NCBI GenBank assembly: GCA_035764005.1
Contig: DASTZZ010000052.1
Span: 1-64,000 of the forward strand
Length of the DNA: 64,000 nucleotides
Source: Terriglobales bacterium
GTDB lineage: Bacteria > Acidobacteriota > Terriglobia > Terriglobales > Acidobacteriaceae
Reading direction: 5' to 3'
The notes under the pieces are model-generated. The model saw only the letters and a program-made list of their open reading frames with translations. It was not told the DNA's origin and ran no database searches. Shown one piece after another: positions 52,104 to 61,112 of the stretch (positions within the stretch are counted from its first letter, which is position 1; each line of letters opens with the position of its first letter). A program made the translations under genes and the position numbers.

Positions 52104-53711
52104 TCATTGAGTAGCTTGTGCCCAATCGCCAGGAGCGCAGCTTCCTCCGTATCCAATCTTCGCTACCGAGTCCGGTCCCAGGCGCTCACAAAGTTGCTCC
52201 AGGTACAAGCTCGAAGGCCTCACTCGAACGCCATAGGAATCGTAGATCCCATTCGGAACTGGTGGTGACGATCTACCCGGTTCTGCCTCGGTCAGGATCG
52301 TCCCCACGCATCCGATGCAGAAGTTATTGGCTCCAGGCGGCTGCTGGATTAGAAAAGTAGTGGAGTTCACGTTCCAAGCGACACTCCATCCTGCATCCCA
52401 ACCTTGGCCGGACCCGAGATTGCCGCGATCGGAATACGCAACTCCCGCCTTATCGGCGGTATGGGAGTTGCTGAACGTGCAGTTATCGCACAACAGACCG
52501 GTCGCCCATCGCTGATGCGGATCGAAGCCGCGATCGTCGGCAAAGAAATTCAGCAGCACCACCGGTCCTGTGACGTGCGATTGCGTCACCGCCGCCCAAG
52601 TGCCTCCCTTTCCCGTAACGGAACACTTGTTCACGAGAATCTGGGTGCCGCTAACCGCAAAGTCTGCTGGACCGTCGCCGGTGTGAGTAACCGTATGCTG
52701 AACATTCACCCGATCGAAAGTCACCTGCTTAACGTTGCCGCTGACCGTAATCGTGTTCTGGGTGTCCTTGAAGATGATGTCGCGCAACCATCCGTTCAAG
52801 ACAGCGCTCATGTTCAGACCGTTGTATTGCGGCTTGGTGATGTCGACGTTCTGTGGATGAGCGATGACGGCAAAGCCCTCCGCTCCAACCTGCGATATGC
52901 GTCCCGGGAAGGTGTACCTGGTGACGGTTACGCCCGGGGGATTCACGAACTGCGAGTCAAGGTTATCGGTGAGCGGGACATCGAGCGTGATGTGGTTGCC
53001 ATTTATCGCCGCGATCACGCGGTCGGTCGTGATGCTCGTACCGGGCGAGATCCAGGTTTGCGGCTGACCGCTGCGGACGAGCGTGTCCATACCCATGAAA
53101 TGAATCCAGGCGGCGGTCACGATGCGCTTGATGAGCACAGTATCTCCGACGCTGAAACCTGAGGCGTCATTCACGTCGAATGAAGTGGCTCCTGCCGGGA
53201 CATACGCGTCGGTGATGGAAGCCGAGCTGCCCACGGCTTGCGCTGAGCCCGAACCCGCAATTTTTAGGAATAAGAACGGAGGACCCGTCATGGTGAAAGT
53301 AGTCCCGCCATCGCCACTGCCGTAGCCGCGGAGTATCACTCCACTTGCTGCAATGTTGAGCGTGCTGCTCACGTTGTAATTCCCTGCTTCGAGCTGCACT
53401 GTACCGCGGAAGCCTTTGTTATCCAGCGGCAATGCCGAGACGCTGTCGATCGCGGATTGAATTGCAGCCGTGTCGTCTGCTCCAGTTGGAGCAACCGTGA
53501 CACGGACCGGAGCGTTGGGTATTTGAACGCCCCCTCCGCCGTAACCCGCAGAGGAGAAATCCATGATTCGGTTGCCGTTCGCATCAGCTCCGTAATGCAG
53601 ACGATTATCAGTTCCCAAAACGGCCCAGGAAGAAGTTTGAGCTATTAGACTGGCTGTTCCCAGTAGGAGCATCATGACTCCCAGTGTGACCTGCGCTTGA
53701 TTGCTTCTCAT
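52104..53711 (-). CDS. Secreted right-handed beta-helix protein, polysaccharide lyase/hydrolase type
   Basis: 535 residues from ATG 53711, supported by GGAGGAAA nine bases upstream; a longer open frame to 53942 lacks this. Signal peptide VTLGVMMLLLGTASLIAQ. The body begins with a pectate-lyase-3-like segment (TGADDTAAIQSAIDSVSALP ... GTVQLEAGNYNVSSTLNIAASGVILRGYG) and continues as a parallel beta-helix (KQVTFDRVNVQHTVTHTGDGPADFAVSGTQILVNKCSVTGKGG), with cysteines near the end (LCDNCTF, FCIGCVG). Active residues cannot be assigned. Divergent from GH28 in a pectin-type locus, so a pectic or rhamnogalacturonan backbone enzyme is likely. Confidence 0.8.
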   Translation of the reverse strand: MRSNQAQVTLGVMMLLLGTASLIAQTSSWAVLGTDNRLHYGADANGNRIMDFSSAGYGGGGVQIPNAPVRVTVAPTGADDTAAIQSAIDSVSALPLDNKGFRGTVQLEAGNYNVSSTLNIAASGVILRGYGSGDGGTTFTMTGPPFLFLKIAGSGSAQAVGSSASITDAYVPAGATSFDVNDASGFSVGDTVLIKRIVTAAWIHFMGMDTLVRSGQPQTWISPGTSITTDRVIAAINGNHITLDVPLTDNLDSQFVNPPGVTVTRYTFPGRISQVGAEGFAVIAHPQNVDITKPQYNGLNMSAVLNGWLRDIIFKDTQNTITVSGNVKQVTFDRVNVQHTVTHTGDGPADFAVSGTQILVNKCSVTGKGGTWAAVTQSHVTGPVVLLNFFADDRGFDPHQRWATGLLCDNCTFSNSHTADKAGVAYSDRGNLGSGQGWDAGWSVAWNVNSTTFLIQQPPGANNFCIGCVGTILTEAEPGRSSPPVPNGIYDSYGVRVRPSSLYLEQLCERLGPDSVAKIGYGGSCAPGDWAQATQ

Positions 53712-53996
53712 TGCCAATTTCCTCCGAAACAACATGGTTTGCAAACAAGATGGTCCGGCAGACTGATCTGAGTGGCAGACGGCCTCCACTGACCGACCGG
53801 CAAACGTAGTGAAAGAGTGTGTCTGATGAATCGACGTGAGCTCTTGAAGCGCACGGAGCGCCGTCGGTTGGTGGATACAAAAGTAGGTGAATAAAGATGA
53901 GAACAAGGCCGCGGAAGAATTACTAGGGAAAGGGTCCGGCACATACGATGAAACGACAAATACGGTATAACAACTGAATCGAACAGTTCAATCAAG

Positions 53997-54021
53997 AAAA
54001 TATTGATTTCATATTTTAAAA
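53997..54021. promoter_or_regulatory. A/T-rich inverted repeat and TTTCATATT motif before GH28
   Basis: AAAATAT (53997-54003) and ATATTTT (54011-54017) are inverted repeats with a 7-base spacer; the overlapping word TTTCATATTTTAAAA (54007-54021) recurs with one change at 62329-62343 before the receptor gene. It ends 13 bases before the GH28 start, overlapping the ribosome-site region, so it may be an operator or a -10 element. Confidence 0.4.
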
Positions 54022-54034
54022 CGTAGAGGCCCCG

Positions 54035-55714
54035 ATGTCTTCATCGAATGACAACACTGTTTCGCGTCGCAAGTGGATGGTCTCCGCTGCAGCCGCATCG
54101 ATTGGCTCGGGATTGATGGGTCTGCGGAGCGCAGAAGCTCAAACTCCCAGCGCAGGCAATGATGAGACAGCCGGCGCCCGTACCTACAATGTTCGCGACT
54201 TTGGCGCCAAGGGTGACGGCAAGGTCCTCGACACTGCGGCGTTCCAGAAAGCGATTGATACGTGTAATCGCGAGATGGGCGGTACCGTGCTGGTTCCTGC
54301 GGGGAGCTACATTATCGGTACGGTGCAGTTGAAGAGTAATGTCAGGCTGCATCTTGCCGCTTCGGCGCAGATTACCGGCAGCGCGGATGGGAAGCAGTAT
54401 TACGCCGCAGACGCGATCCCGCTGCGTGGTGATTCGACGCTTGGAGATGGCAACGTTGGGCTGATATTCGCAGTTGAAGCCGAGAACATCACGATTGACG
54501 GAAACGGCACGATTGATGGCCAGGGTGAACAGTTCCGTAGCCCGGAGCGTGGTGTTCCGCCGCCGTCCGGCCGAGGCGGCGCTCAGCGTCCGTACCATCT
54601 GCTTTTCTATCGGTGTAGGAATCTCGCGGTTCGTGACATCTTTCTCAAAGCCAGCGCATTCCATTCGATTCGAGTCATCCAGTCCTCATATGCGAAGTTC
54701 GAAGGTTTGCATATCTACAACCGCGTGAACCATAACAATGACGGATTTCACTTCATTAGTTGTGAGTACGTTCATGTGGACAACTGTGACGTACAGAGCC
54801 AGGACGATGCATGTGCACTGTTCGGAAGCTGCAAATGGGTGACGGTTACAAACTCTACATTCAGTACGCGATGGTCAGTGTTCCGTTTTGGAGGAGGGAT
54901 TGCCGAGAACATCGTCGTATCGAATTGTGTAATTAACGAGACCTACGGTTGCCCAATCAAGATGCGCTGCGGGCCGGGATCCCGTTTTGAGAACATGATC
55001 TTTTCCAACATCGTGATGCGGAATGTAACTGGCCCTATTTCGATTCAGATTGGACCAGGATTTCGGCGACAGGGTTCTCAGGACAGCGAAGAGAATCGGG
55101 AGCCGGGGATCGTGCGGAACATTTTGTTCTCGGGAATCCACGGGACTGTGGTTGTGCCCGAGCCTCTGCCGGACGTTACATTCGTGAGCCGCTATAACCC
55201 AGGCGAGATCAAGTCCTGTATCGGGCTGAATGCGGTGGAAGGCACGCTTGAGCGAATCACTCTCAATGACGTTCACCTCGTCTTTCCGGGCGGCGGCACT
55301 GCGGAAGAAGCCGCCGTTCGCGACGTTCCGAAGATAGTTGGCGAATACTATGCTGCCGGGATATTTCCGTCTTACGCGCTCTTTGCGCGAAATGTGCGTG
55401 CACTATCGTTGCAGAACGTGCGATTCGAGATAGCGGCCGCCGAAGCCAGACCCGCGATCGTTTTTGATCACGTCGTGGATGCCGGCATCAACGGCCTGAG
55501 CGTGCAAGGGACGAAAGAAGAGGAGTCCGTGCTCAGGTTCATCGGCACTCGCGACGTTCTTCTGAGTTCGGTTCGCCTGCTAACGCCCGCCAAGGTCTTC
55601 TTGCAGGCAGAGGGCAACGACGGCTCCGCGGTTGTGATCGATGGTGGAGACCTGTCGAAGGCTTCTACGGCGGTCAGCGGACCAGCCGCCAACATCGTAC
55701 GCGTCCGCTCTTAA
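54035..55714 (+). CDS. Tat-exported GH28 family polygalacturonase/rhamnogalacturonase
   Basis: 559 residues, AGAGG before the ATG. Twin-arginine signal (VSRRKWMVSAAAASIGSGLMG). N-terminal segment TYNVRDFGAKGDGKVLDTAAFQKAID is the usual GH28/pectate-lyase-3 opening, followed by a beta-helix. Catalytic aspartates of GH28 correspond to D236 (NNDGF) and D257-D258 (QSQDDAC). The classical GHG motif is replaced by a segment TRWSVFRFGGG, so it is a distant subfamily. It hydrolyses galacturonic-acid-containing chains by family knowledge; the exact linkage is not clear. Confidence 0.85.
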   Translation: MSSSNDNTVSRRKWMVSAAAASIGSGLMGLRSAEAQTPSAGNDETAGARTYNVRDFGAKGDGKVLDTAAFQKAIDTCNREMGGTVLVPAGSYIIGTVQLKSNVRLHLAASAQITGSADGKQYYAADAIPLRGDSTLGDGNVGLIFAVEAENITIDGNGTIDGQGEQFRSPERGVPPPSGRGGAQRPYHLLFYRCRNLAVRDIFLKASAFHSIRVIQSSYAKFEGLHIYNRVNHNNDGFHFISCEYVHVDNCDVQSQDDACALFGSCKWVTVTNSTFSTRWSVFRFGGGIAENIVVSNCVINETYGCPIKMRCGPGSRFENMIFSNIVMRNVTGPISIQIGPGFRRQGSQDSEENREPGIVRNILFSGIHGTVVVPEPLPDVTFVSRYNPGEIKSCIGLNAVEGTLERITLNDVHLVFPGGGTAEEAAVRDVPKIVGEYYAAGIFPSYALFARNVRALSLQNVRFEIAAAEARPAIVFDHVVDAGINGLSVQGTKEEESVLRFIGTRDVLLSSVRLLTPAKVFLQAEGNDGSAVVIDGGDLSKASTAVSGPAANIVRVRS

Positions 55715-55899
55715 AACATATTTCACTATGTGAACTGAAATTTTTCTATATTGAAATGAGGTGATCGATCGTGTAAGGTGCGCCAGTCGCGTTTGAACCT
55801 GCAGAATCGTGCCTACAAATTTCGCCCCACAGAAGCTGGAGCTTCCCGCACGGTCTGCTGTCGAAACAACAGAATAATTTTCACGAGCGGACTGAGTTA

Positions 55900-57405
55900 A
55901 TGAAACAGCTATTTCTTTCTTTGCTTCTTGGAGCTTCCTGTTTCGCGGCTGATGTGACTGGAAATTGGGTGGTTGAGTCACCACGAAACGACGGGACGGT
56001 TCAGAAGTCATATTTCAACCTCAAGCAAGAGGGTGATCGGATTAGCGGCTCCATTCGCGTAACGCAGTTCTTCTACACAATCGCTGAGAGTTCCGGAAAC
56101 TCCGATAACTTCACGATCACCGGAACCATGAAAGACGGGAGAAACGAACGTCATGTCGTTTACGAGGGGAAGCTGGTGGGCGACGAACTTCATCTTTCGA
56201 CTCGGCGGCGGCCCGATGCCCCTCTCACCGAGTTAGTCGCACATCGAACGGAAGCTGGAGAGGGCGCTATGCCTCCCCGTATCGATCCTCCCTCGCTCCA
56301 TCCTGTCCGCGACAACGGCCTGGCGAGAACTCCGCCGATGGGCTGGAACAGTTGGAACTACTTCAAGAGCCGCGTGGATGACCAGGTGGTACGCGAAATT
56401 GCCGATGCGATGGTGAGCAGCGGTATGCGGGATGCCGGCTACCAGTACATCAATATTGACGATACATGGGAAGCCGGCCGTGACGCCGAAGGAAATATTG
56501 AGAGCAACAGGAAGTTTCCCGACATGAAGGCTCTCGCGGATTACGTCCACAGCAAAGGGCTGAAACTCGGTATCTATTCTTCGCCCGGACCCAACACCTG
56601 CGCCGGATACGAAGGTAGTTACGCGCACGAAGCGCAGGACGCGAAGACATACGCGAAGTGGGGCATTGACTACTTGAAATACGACTGGTGCGGCGCCCGA
56701 AACCTCTACAGTGACGAGGAAATGCAAGCCGTCTACCAAAAGATGGGCGATGCGCTCCTCGCCAGCGGACACCCGATCATCTACAGCCTTTGTCAATACG
56801 GACGAAACGATGTCTGGAAATGGGGACCTGCAGTCGGCGGAAATCTCTGGCGCACTACAGGCGATATTCGTGACACCTGGGATTCGATGTCGAAGATTGG
56901 ATTCAACCAGGCGGACCTTGCACCATTCGCCTCCCCGGGACATTGGAACGATCCGGACATGCTGGAGGTGGGCAACGGCGGCATGACGGACACCGAATAC
57001 AAGACGCATATGAGTTTGTGGTCATTGCTGGCAGCGCCATTGCTGGCTGGTAATGACATTCGGAATATGACACCGGCCACGCGCGACATCCTGACTGATC
57101 GCGAAGTGATCGCAATTGACCAGGACAAGGCCGGAAAACAGGCTACGCGTGTTTCTCAAACAGGTGGCCAGGAAGTTTGGGTTCGCGAACTTGCCAACGG
57201 CGATAAGGCTATCGGTCTGTTTAATCGAGCCGACAACGATGCGGAAGTCTCATTCAACTGGACGCAGGTCGGCGTTCAGCAGGCGCCCAAGAAGCTGAAG
57301 GTGCGGGATCTCTGGAAACACAGTGATCTCCCGGCTCAAAAGGAAGAGTACTCCACTCTTGTTCCCAGTCACGGCGTTGTGCTGCTGCGCGCGCATTTCC
57401 GCTAG
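55900..57405 (+). CDS. Secreted GH27 alpha-galactosidase
   Basis: 501 residues with signal peptide (MKQLFLSLLLGASCFAAD). Residues about 20-110 form an extra small beta domain (VTGNWVVESPRNDGTVQKSYFNLKQEGDRISGSI) not found in standard GH27. The barrel starts at PPMGWNSWNYFKSRV; YINIDDTWEAGRD, KLGIYSSPGPNTCAGYEGSY and the nucleophile D262 (YLKYDWCG) follow; D322 (RTTGDIRD) is the acid/base. A C-terminal antiparallel beta domain ends it. It removes terminal alpha-galactose (or beta-arabinopyranose) from side chains, consistent with pectin or galactomannan use. Confidence 0.93.
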   Translation: MKQLFLSLLLGASCFAADVTGNWVVESPRNDGTVQKSYFNLKQEGDRISGSIRVTQFFYTIAESSGNSDNFTITGTMKDGRNERHVVYEGKLVGDELHLSTRRRPDAPLTELVAHRTEAGEGAMPPRIDPPSLHPVRDNGLARTPPMGWNSWNYFKSRVDDQVVREIADAMVSSGMRDAGYQYINIDDTWEAGRDAEGNIESNRKFPDMKALADYVHSKGLKLGIYSSPGPNTCAGYEGSYAHEAQDAKTYAKWGIDYLKYDWCGARNLYSDEEMQAVYQKMGDALLASGHPIIYSLCQYGRNDVWKWGPAVGGNLWRTTGDIRDTWDSMSKIGFNQADLAPFASPGHWNDPDMLEVGNGGMTDTEYKTHMSLWSLLAAPLLAGNDIRNMTPATRDILTDREVIAIDQDKAGKQATRVSQTGGQEVWVRELANGDKAIGLFNRADNDAEVSFNWTQVGVQQAPKKLKVRDLWKHSDLPAQKEEYSTLVPSHGVVLLRAHFR

Positions 57406-57529
57406 CGGTCAGCGCCGTTAAGACAGACACGGAGACAAATCCATGAATGAAGAGGAAAAATTCTTGATCAAGCGCAGCGTCTCGGCATTTTTGTTCGCTG
57501 ATCTTGGTTGAAATAAGTCCAAATCCAGC

Positions 57530-58747
57530 ATGACTCGACAATCCTGCTTAGCTGTTTTGCTCGCGACTGTATTCCTGAATGTAAGTACCTTTGAGTCACA
57601 GGCTCAATCTGCCAGCTCGATCGCGAGTCAATCTAGTCAAATACCGAGCGACTGGTCGAAGGCATTGGTTGACTCGACTCTCGCGCGCTACCCGGATGCG
57701 ACGAAGTTCGGCGGATGGGGATACGCGCGTTCTTTGTATCTGTTTGGGCAGTACCTTGTCTACAAGCGGACCCATGATCCTCGCTATCTAAGTTATGTCA
57801 AGCAGTGGATTGACACTCATATTGACGAAAACGGAAAGTTGGACCGAGAAATCAACGCGCTCGACTACGTACTGCCGGCCAATCTGCTCATCATTCTTTA
57901 CGACGAAACCGGCGAAGAGAAATACAAGAAGGCTCTCGAAGTATTCCGGCATCGCTTCGACGATTATCCGCGGACGACAGACGGAGGATTCTGGCACGCA
58001 ACCGTACCGAGCCGGCAGTGGCAGCTATGGGGAGATGGGATCTTCATGGGTATGCCTTTCCTCGTCCGGTACGGACGGACACTGAACGATGCCAAGTACG
58101 CTGACGATGAAGCTACGAAGCAGATCCTCGTTTACTACAGTCACCTGAAGGATCCCAAGGGCGGCCTGCTTTATCACGCTTACGACGAGAGCGGAACGCA
58201 AAAGTGGGCACTGCCGGGCTCGCACCATTCTTCTTACTTCTGGTGCCGCGCTATCGGTTGGTTCGGAATGGCGACGGTAGATATTCTCGACGCGCTTCCA
58301 AAGGATCACCCCAACCGCAAAAAATTAATCCGGATCGTTGAACGAATGGTGAAGGATTTCGCAAGATATCAGGACCCGAAAACAGGGCTCTGGTACCAGA
58401 TCGTCGACAAAACGCAGGACCCGAACAACTGGCAGGAAACATCGAGTTCCAGTATGTACACCTACATCATCGACGTTGCAGTAAAACGTGGATACGTCAG
58501 CAAGAAATACAAAGCGGTAGCTGAGCGTGGATATCGCGGAGTCATGTCCAAGGTTTCTATGGGCGAGGATGGGCTGGTGAACATCAGCGACATTTGTGAA
58601 GGTACGAACGTTGGCGATCTCGCCTACTACTACGGCCGCAAGCGCAATGTAAATGACTTTCACGGGCTTGGGGCGTTCCTGATCATGAACGAGGAGTGGA
58701 AGACTTCCCTGTCGTCGATGCAACAGACTGCCCCCAGGAATCGATAA
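57530..58747 (+). CDS. Secreted GH105 unsaturated rhamnogalacturonyl hydrolase
   Basis: 405 residues with a signal peptide (LAVLLATVFLNVSTFESQAQ). (alpha/alpha)6 barrel with family segments GGWGYARSLYLFGQYLVYKRT, EINALDYVLPANLLIILYDETGEEKY, and the catalytic aspartate D169 in LWGDGIFMGMPFL; later GSHHSSYFWCRAIGWFGMATVDIL and DPKTGLWYQIVD. GH105 removes the unsaturated uronic acid left by pectate or rhamnogalacturonan lyases, so a lyase should act upstream in the pathway. The next gene's start is 21 bases past its stop. Confidence 0.93.
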   Translation: MTRQSCLAVLLATVFLNVSTFESQAQSASSIASQSSQIPSDWSKALVDSTLARYPDATKFGGWGYARSLYLFGQYLVYKRTHDPRYLSYVKQWIDTHIDENGKLDREINALDYVLPANLLIILYDETGEEKYKKALEVFRHRFDDYPRTTDGGFWHATVPSRQWQLWGDGIFMGMPFLVRYGRTLNDAKYADDEATKQILVYYSHLKDPKGGLLYHAYDESGTQKWALPGSHHSSYFWCRAIGWFGMATVDILDALPKDHPNRKKLIRIVERMVKDFARYQDPKTGLWYQIVDKTQDPNNWQETSSSSMYTYIIDVAVKRGYVSKKYKAVAERGYRGVMSKVSMGEDGLVNISDICEGTNVGDLAYYYGRKRNVNDFHGLGAFLIMNEEWKTSLSSMQQTAPRNR

Positions 58748-58768
58748 TTGCCAAATTCCGGAGAATCA

Positions 58769-61027
58769 ATGAACCAGGACAAACACGATCAACTCGATCG
58801 TCGCGCGTTTCTTCGGATCGCCGGCGGTACCGCGCTCGTGTGTGCAACGCCGCATTTGGTTGCTCATGCGCTCGAGATCGCGTCGGCGGAGAGGAAGTCT
58901 CCCGCGAAGCCGATCGTGCTGAAATCGGAAACAATGGAGATCGTGCTCGACGGTGAAGATGGGCTGCCTTATGAATACCGGCTAATCACATTGAAGAGTA
59001 GATTCCGCGGCGAGGGATTCGGACAGCCGATGACTGCGACCGTATGCCGAAAAACTCCGTGGCAATTCCCCACGGTTTCGCTGAAGGCTGATTCCGTTCG
59101 AAGTAAGGCCGCAGAAGTCGAGTTTCACTTTACTGTAAACGTTCAGCAAGAGCCTGCCGTCGCGTTTAGCGTTCGCTATCAACTTCACGGCTCGACTGTT
59201 ACGGTCAGCATGAGCGAGGTTCTGGAGCACACTGGTTACGAACTCATCGAGGTCGCCATGCCCTCATTGGTTAGCGTGAGTGAGAACGACGGTTCTGCCT
59301 GGCTAGCGCACGGGGACACGGGAGGAAACCTCGCGATGCTGCGCGACGCAAAACCTGGAGAACTAAAACCGAACAGTTTCTGGGGAAAGGTGGCGGGGAC
59401 GTTGCCCGTCGTTATGCTCGGAAATGGAACAACGGTTTGTGTTCAAGAGGTCACATCCTACATGGATGGAACTCAACTGGAAGTTAGAGAGATTGACGGA
59501 GTCCGTCACGCCTCGTTCGGTACAACGAAGAGTTATCGGGTGAATGGTGGCCTGTGTTACGACATGAATACCGGCACGGGAACTCCGCTCAACTGCGGCA
59601 CTGCGAACACGCCCAACCTCCTGGTAGAACAACCGTCGTCCTGTCGCCTGGATTTCATTGGAGACATGAACGGAGACGGGTCCGCCGACTGGTTTGACGG
59701 CGCGCAATTCGTTCAAAAGAGAATGCCGCCGATTCCGAAACATATCTACGACGAGAAGTTTGTGTATGGCATTCTTTGCGATCAGCCTCTCTTTGAAAAA
59801 CCGACCGCGACATTCGAAGATTGCGATCGGATCATTCGTCAGGTGGCCACGCTGATAGACTACGCGCCCCAAATCGTACATTTATGGGGTTGGCAATATA
59901 GAGGCAAAGACAGCGGGTATCCGGCGGTACAGGAGGTGAACAGCCGCATCGGCGGATACGACGGCCTCATGCGCCTGATGGAACGTGCCAAAGGTTATAA
60001 CTGCATCGTAACGTTCTCAGATAATTACGATGATGCGTACCGGAGCAGCCCGGCCTGGAATCCGGACTGGATTGCACGCCGTCCCGATGGGCAGCTTTGG
60101 GAGAGCCGTAACTGGACGGGCGAGAACTCCTACATCATCGGAATGGCAAAGTACCTGGACGCGGCGCTCGAAAGAGTTCGATATACCTGCGAACATTACA
60201 AGCTTCCGGAGACGACGCACGTCGACGTGCTCTCGTATTTCTCTATCCGCAACGATTGGGACCCGGTTCATCCTGCTAGTGGATACAAGAACCTGCAAGC
60301 CAGGTACAGCATTCTCGAAGAATTCGCAAAGCACGGCGTCGATGTCAGTTCAGAGGCGCTGCGTTATCCGATGATCGGAAAGATCAGCTCTTTCTGGTAC
60401 ATGACGGGACCGAGTCCGTGTCCATTCGGCGGATCGCCGATTCCGTTGCTACCGACCATCTATCGGAAAAGCGCAGTGTGGGGCCAGTCGGGACGATTCA
60501 CCGGAATGAAAGACGCAATATTGAAAATGCTCTTCTACAACGGATTCGCGCATGCCTCCTTCCGCGGAGCCAGCGATCTTCCCGCTACCACCGATCTCTA
60601 CTATCTGATGATGGTTCCGTGGTTCAAACTGCATGGTCGGAATATTGCGGCTTTTCGGCGTGATGGCGATCGAACCAAGATTACGTTTGAGGGGAATGCA
60701 ACTGCGGAAATGGATTGGGCTGAGAAAACCTATTCGGTCACTATCGATGATATTCAGGTTGCCGGCGATCTCGCGACCTTCTGTCCCCTAGACGAAGATC
60801 GAATCGCTTTCTATTCGACCAAGGCGCGCGAATTATCGGCGCCACTCCCGAGAGGATGGGACGCTTCTCACATCGAAGCAGCGGAGCTCTTCCCCGATCG
60901 TCGGAACAAGACAGCTGTGACTGCAAAGAACGGAAGGATTACGGTTGCAGTAAACGCGCAACAGCCCGTCATCGTTTACCGTGACTCAACGAAGATGCGT
61001 CGATCATCAGCCGTGAACCCACAATAG
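58769..61027 (+). CDS. Large Tat-exported protein, probable novel glycoside hydrolase
   Basis: 752 residues from ATG 58769 (CGGAG seven bases upstream; the frame opens from a TTG at 58748). Twin-arginine signal LDRRAFLRIAGGTALVCATPHLVAHA. Residues about 55-280 look like an N-terminal beta-sandwich (galactose-mutarotase-like), residues about 330-620 like a (beta/alpha)8 barrel with acidic strand ends (QIVHLWGWQYRGKDSGY, YNCIVTFSDNYDDAYRSSP, HVDVLSYFSIRND, VDVSSEALRYP), then a C-terminal beta domain. The layout recalls GH101-like or DUF6259-type proteins, but no family is certain. Place between GH105 and an alginate-lyase-type gene argues for action on a pectic side chain. Confidence 0.6.
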   Translation: MNQDKHDQLDRRAFLRIAGGTALVCATPHLVAHALEIASAERKSPAKPIVLKSETMEIVLDGEDGLPYEYRLITLKSRFRGEGFGQPMTATVCRKTPWQFPTVSLKADSVRSKAAEVEFHFTVNVQQEPAVAFSVRYQLHGSTVTVSMSEVLEHTGYELIEVAMPSLVSVSENDGSAWLAHGDTGGNLAMLRDAKPGELKPNSFWGKVAGTLPVVMLGNGTTVCVQEVTSYMDGTQLEVREIDGVRHASFGTTKSYRVNGGLCYDMNTGTGTPLNCGTANTPNLLVEQPSSCRLDFIGDMNGDGSADWFDGAQFVQKRMPPIPKHIYDEKFVYGILCDQPLFEKPTATFEDCDRIIRQVATLIDYAPQIVHLWGWQYRGKDSGYPAVQEVNSRIGGYDGLMRLMERAKGYNCIVTFSDNYDDAYRSSPAWNPDWIARRPDGQLWESRNWTGENSYIIGMAKYLDAALERVRYTCEHYKLPETTHVDVLSYFSIRNDWDPVHPASGYKNLQARYSILEEFAKHGVDVSSEALRYPMIGKISSFWYMTGPSPCPFGGSPIPLLPTIYRKSAVWGQSGRFTGMKDAILKMLFYNGFAHASFRGASDLPATTDLYYLMMVPWFKLHGRNIAAFRRDGDRTKITFEGNATAEMDWAEKTYSVTIDDIQVAGDLATFCPLDEDRIAFYSTKARELSAPLPRGWDASHIEAAELFPDRRNKTAVTAKNGRITVAVNAQQPVIVYRDSTKMRRSSAVNPQ

Positions 61028-61112
61028 GTGCGGTCATCTTGGTCTGACAGGTGCGCTGCTAATGATCGCCGCGGTCGATTCGATTGCCTGACACACCGCG
61101 GGTAGGACAGTG

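Noticed and set aside
52404-53162. A 252-codon plus-strand frame opposite the beta-helix gene
   Set aside because: It is antisense to a gene with signal peptide and ribosome site, and its translation has no protein-like pattern.
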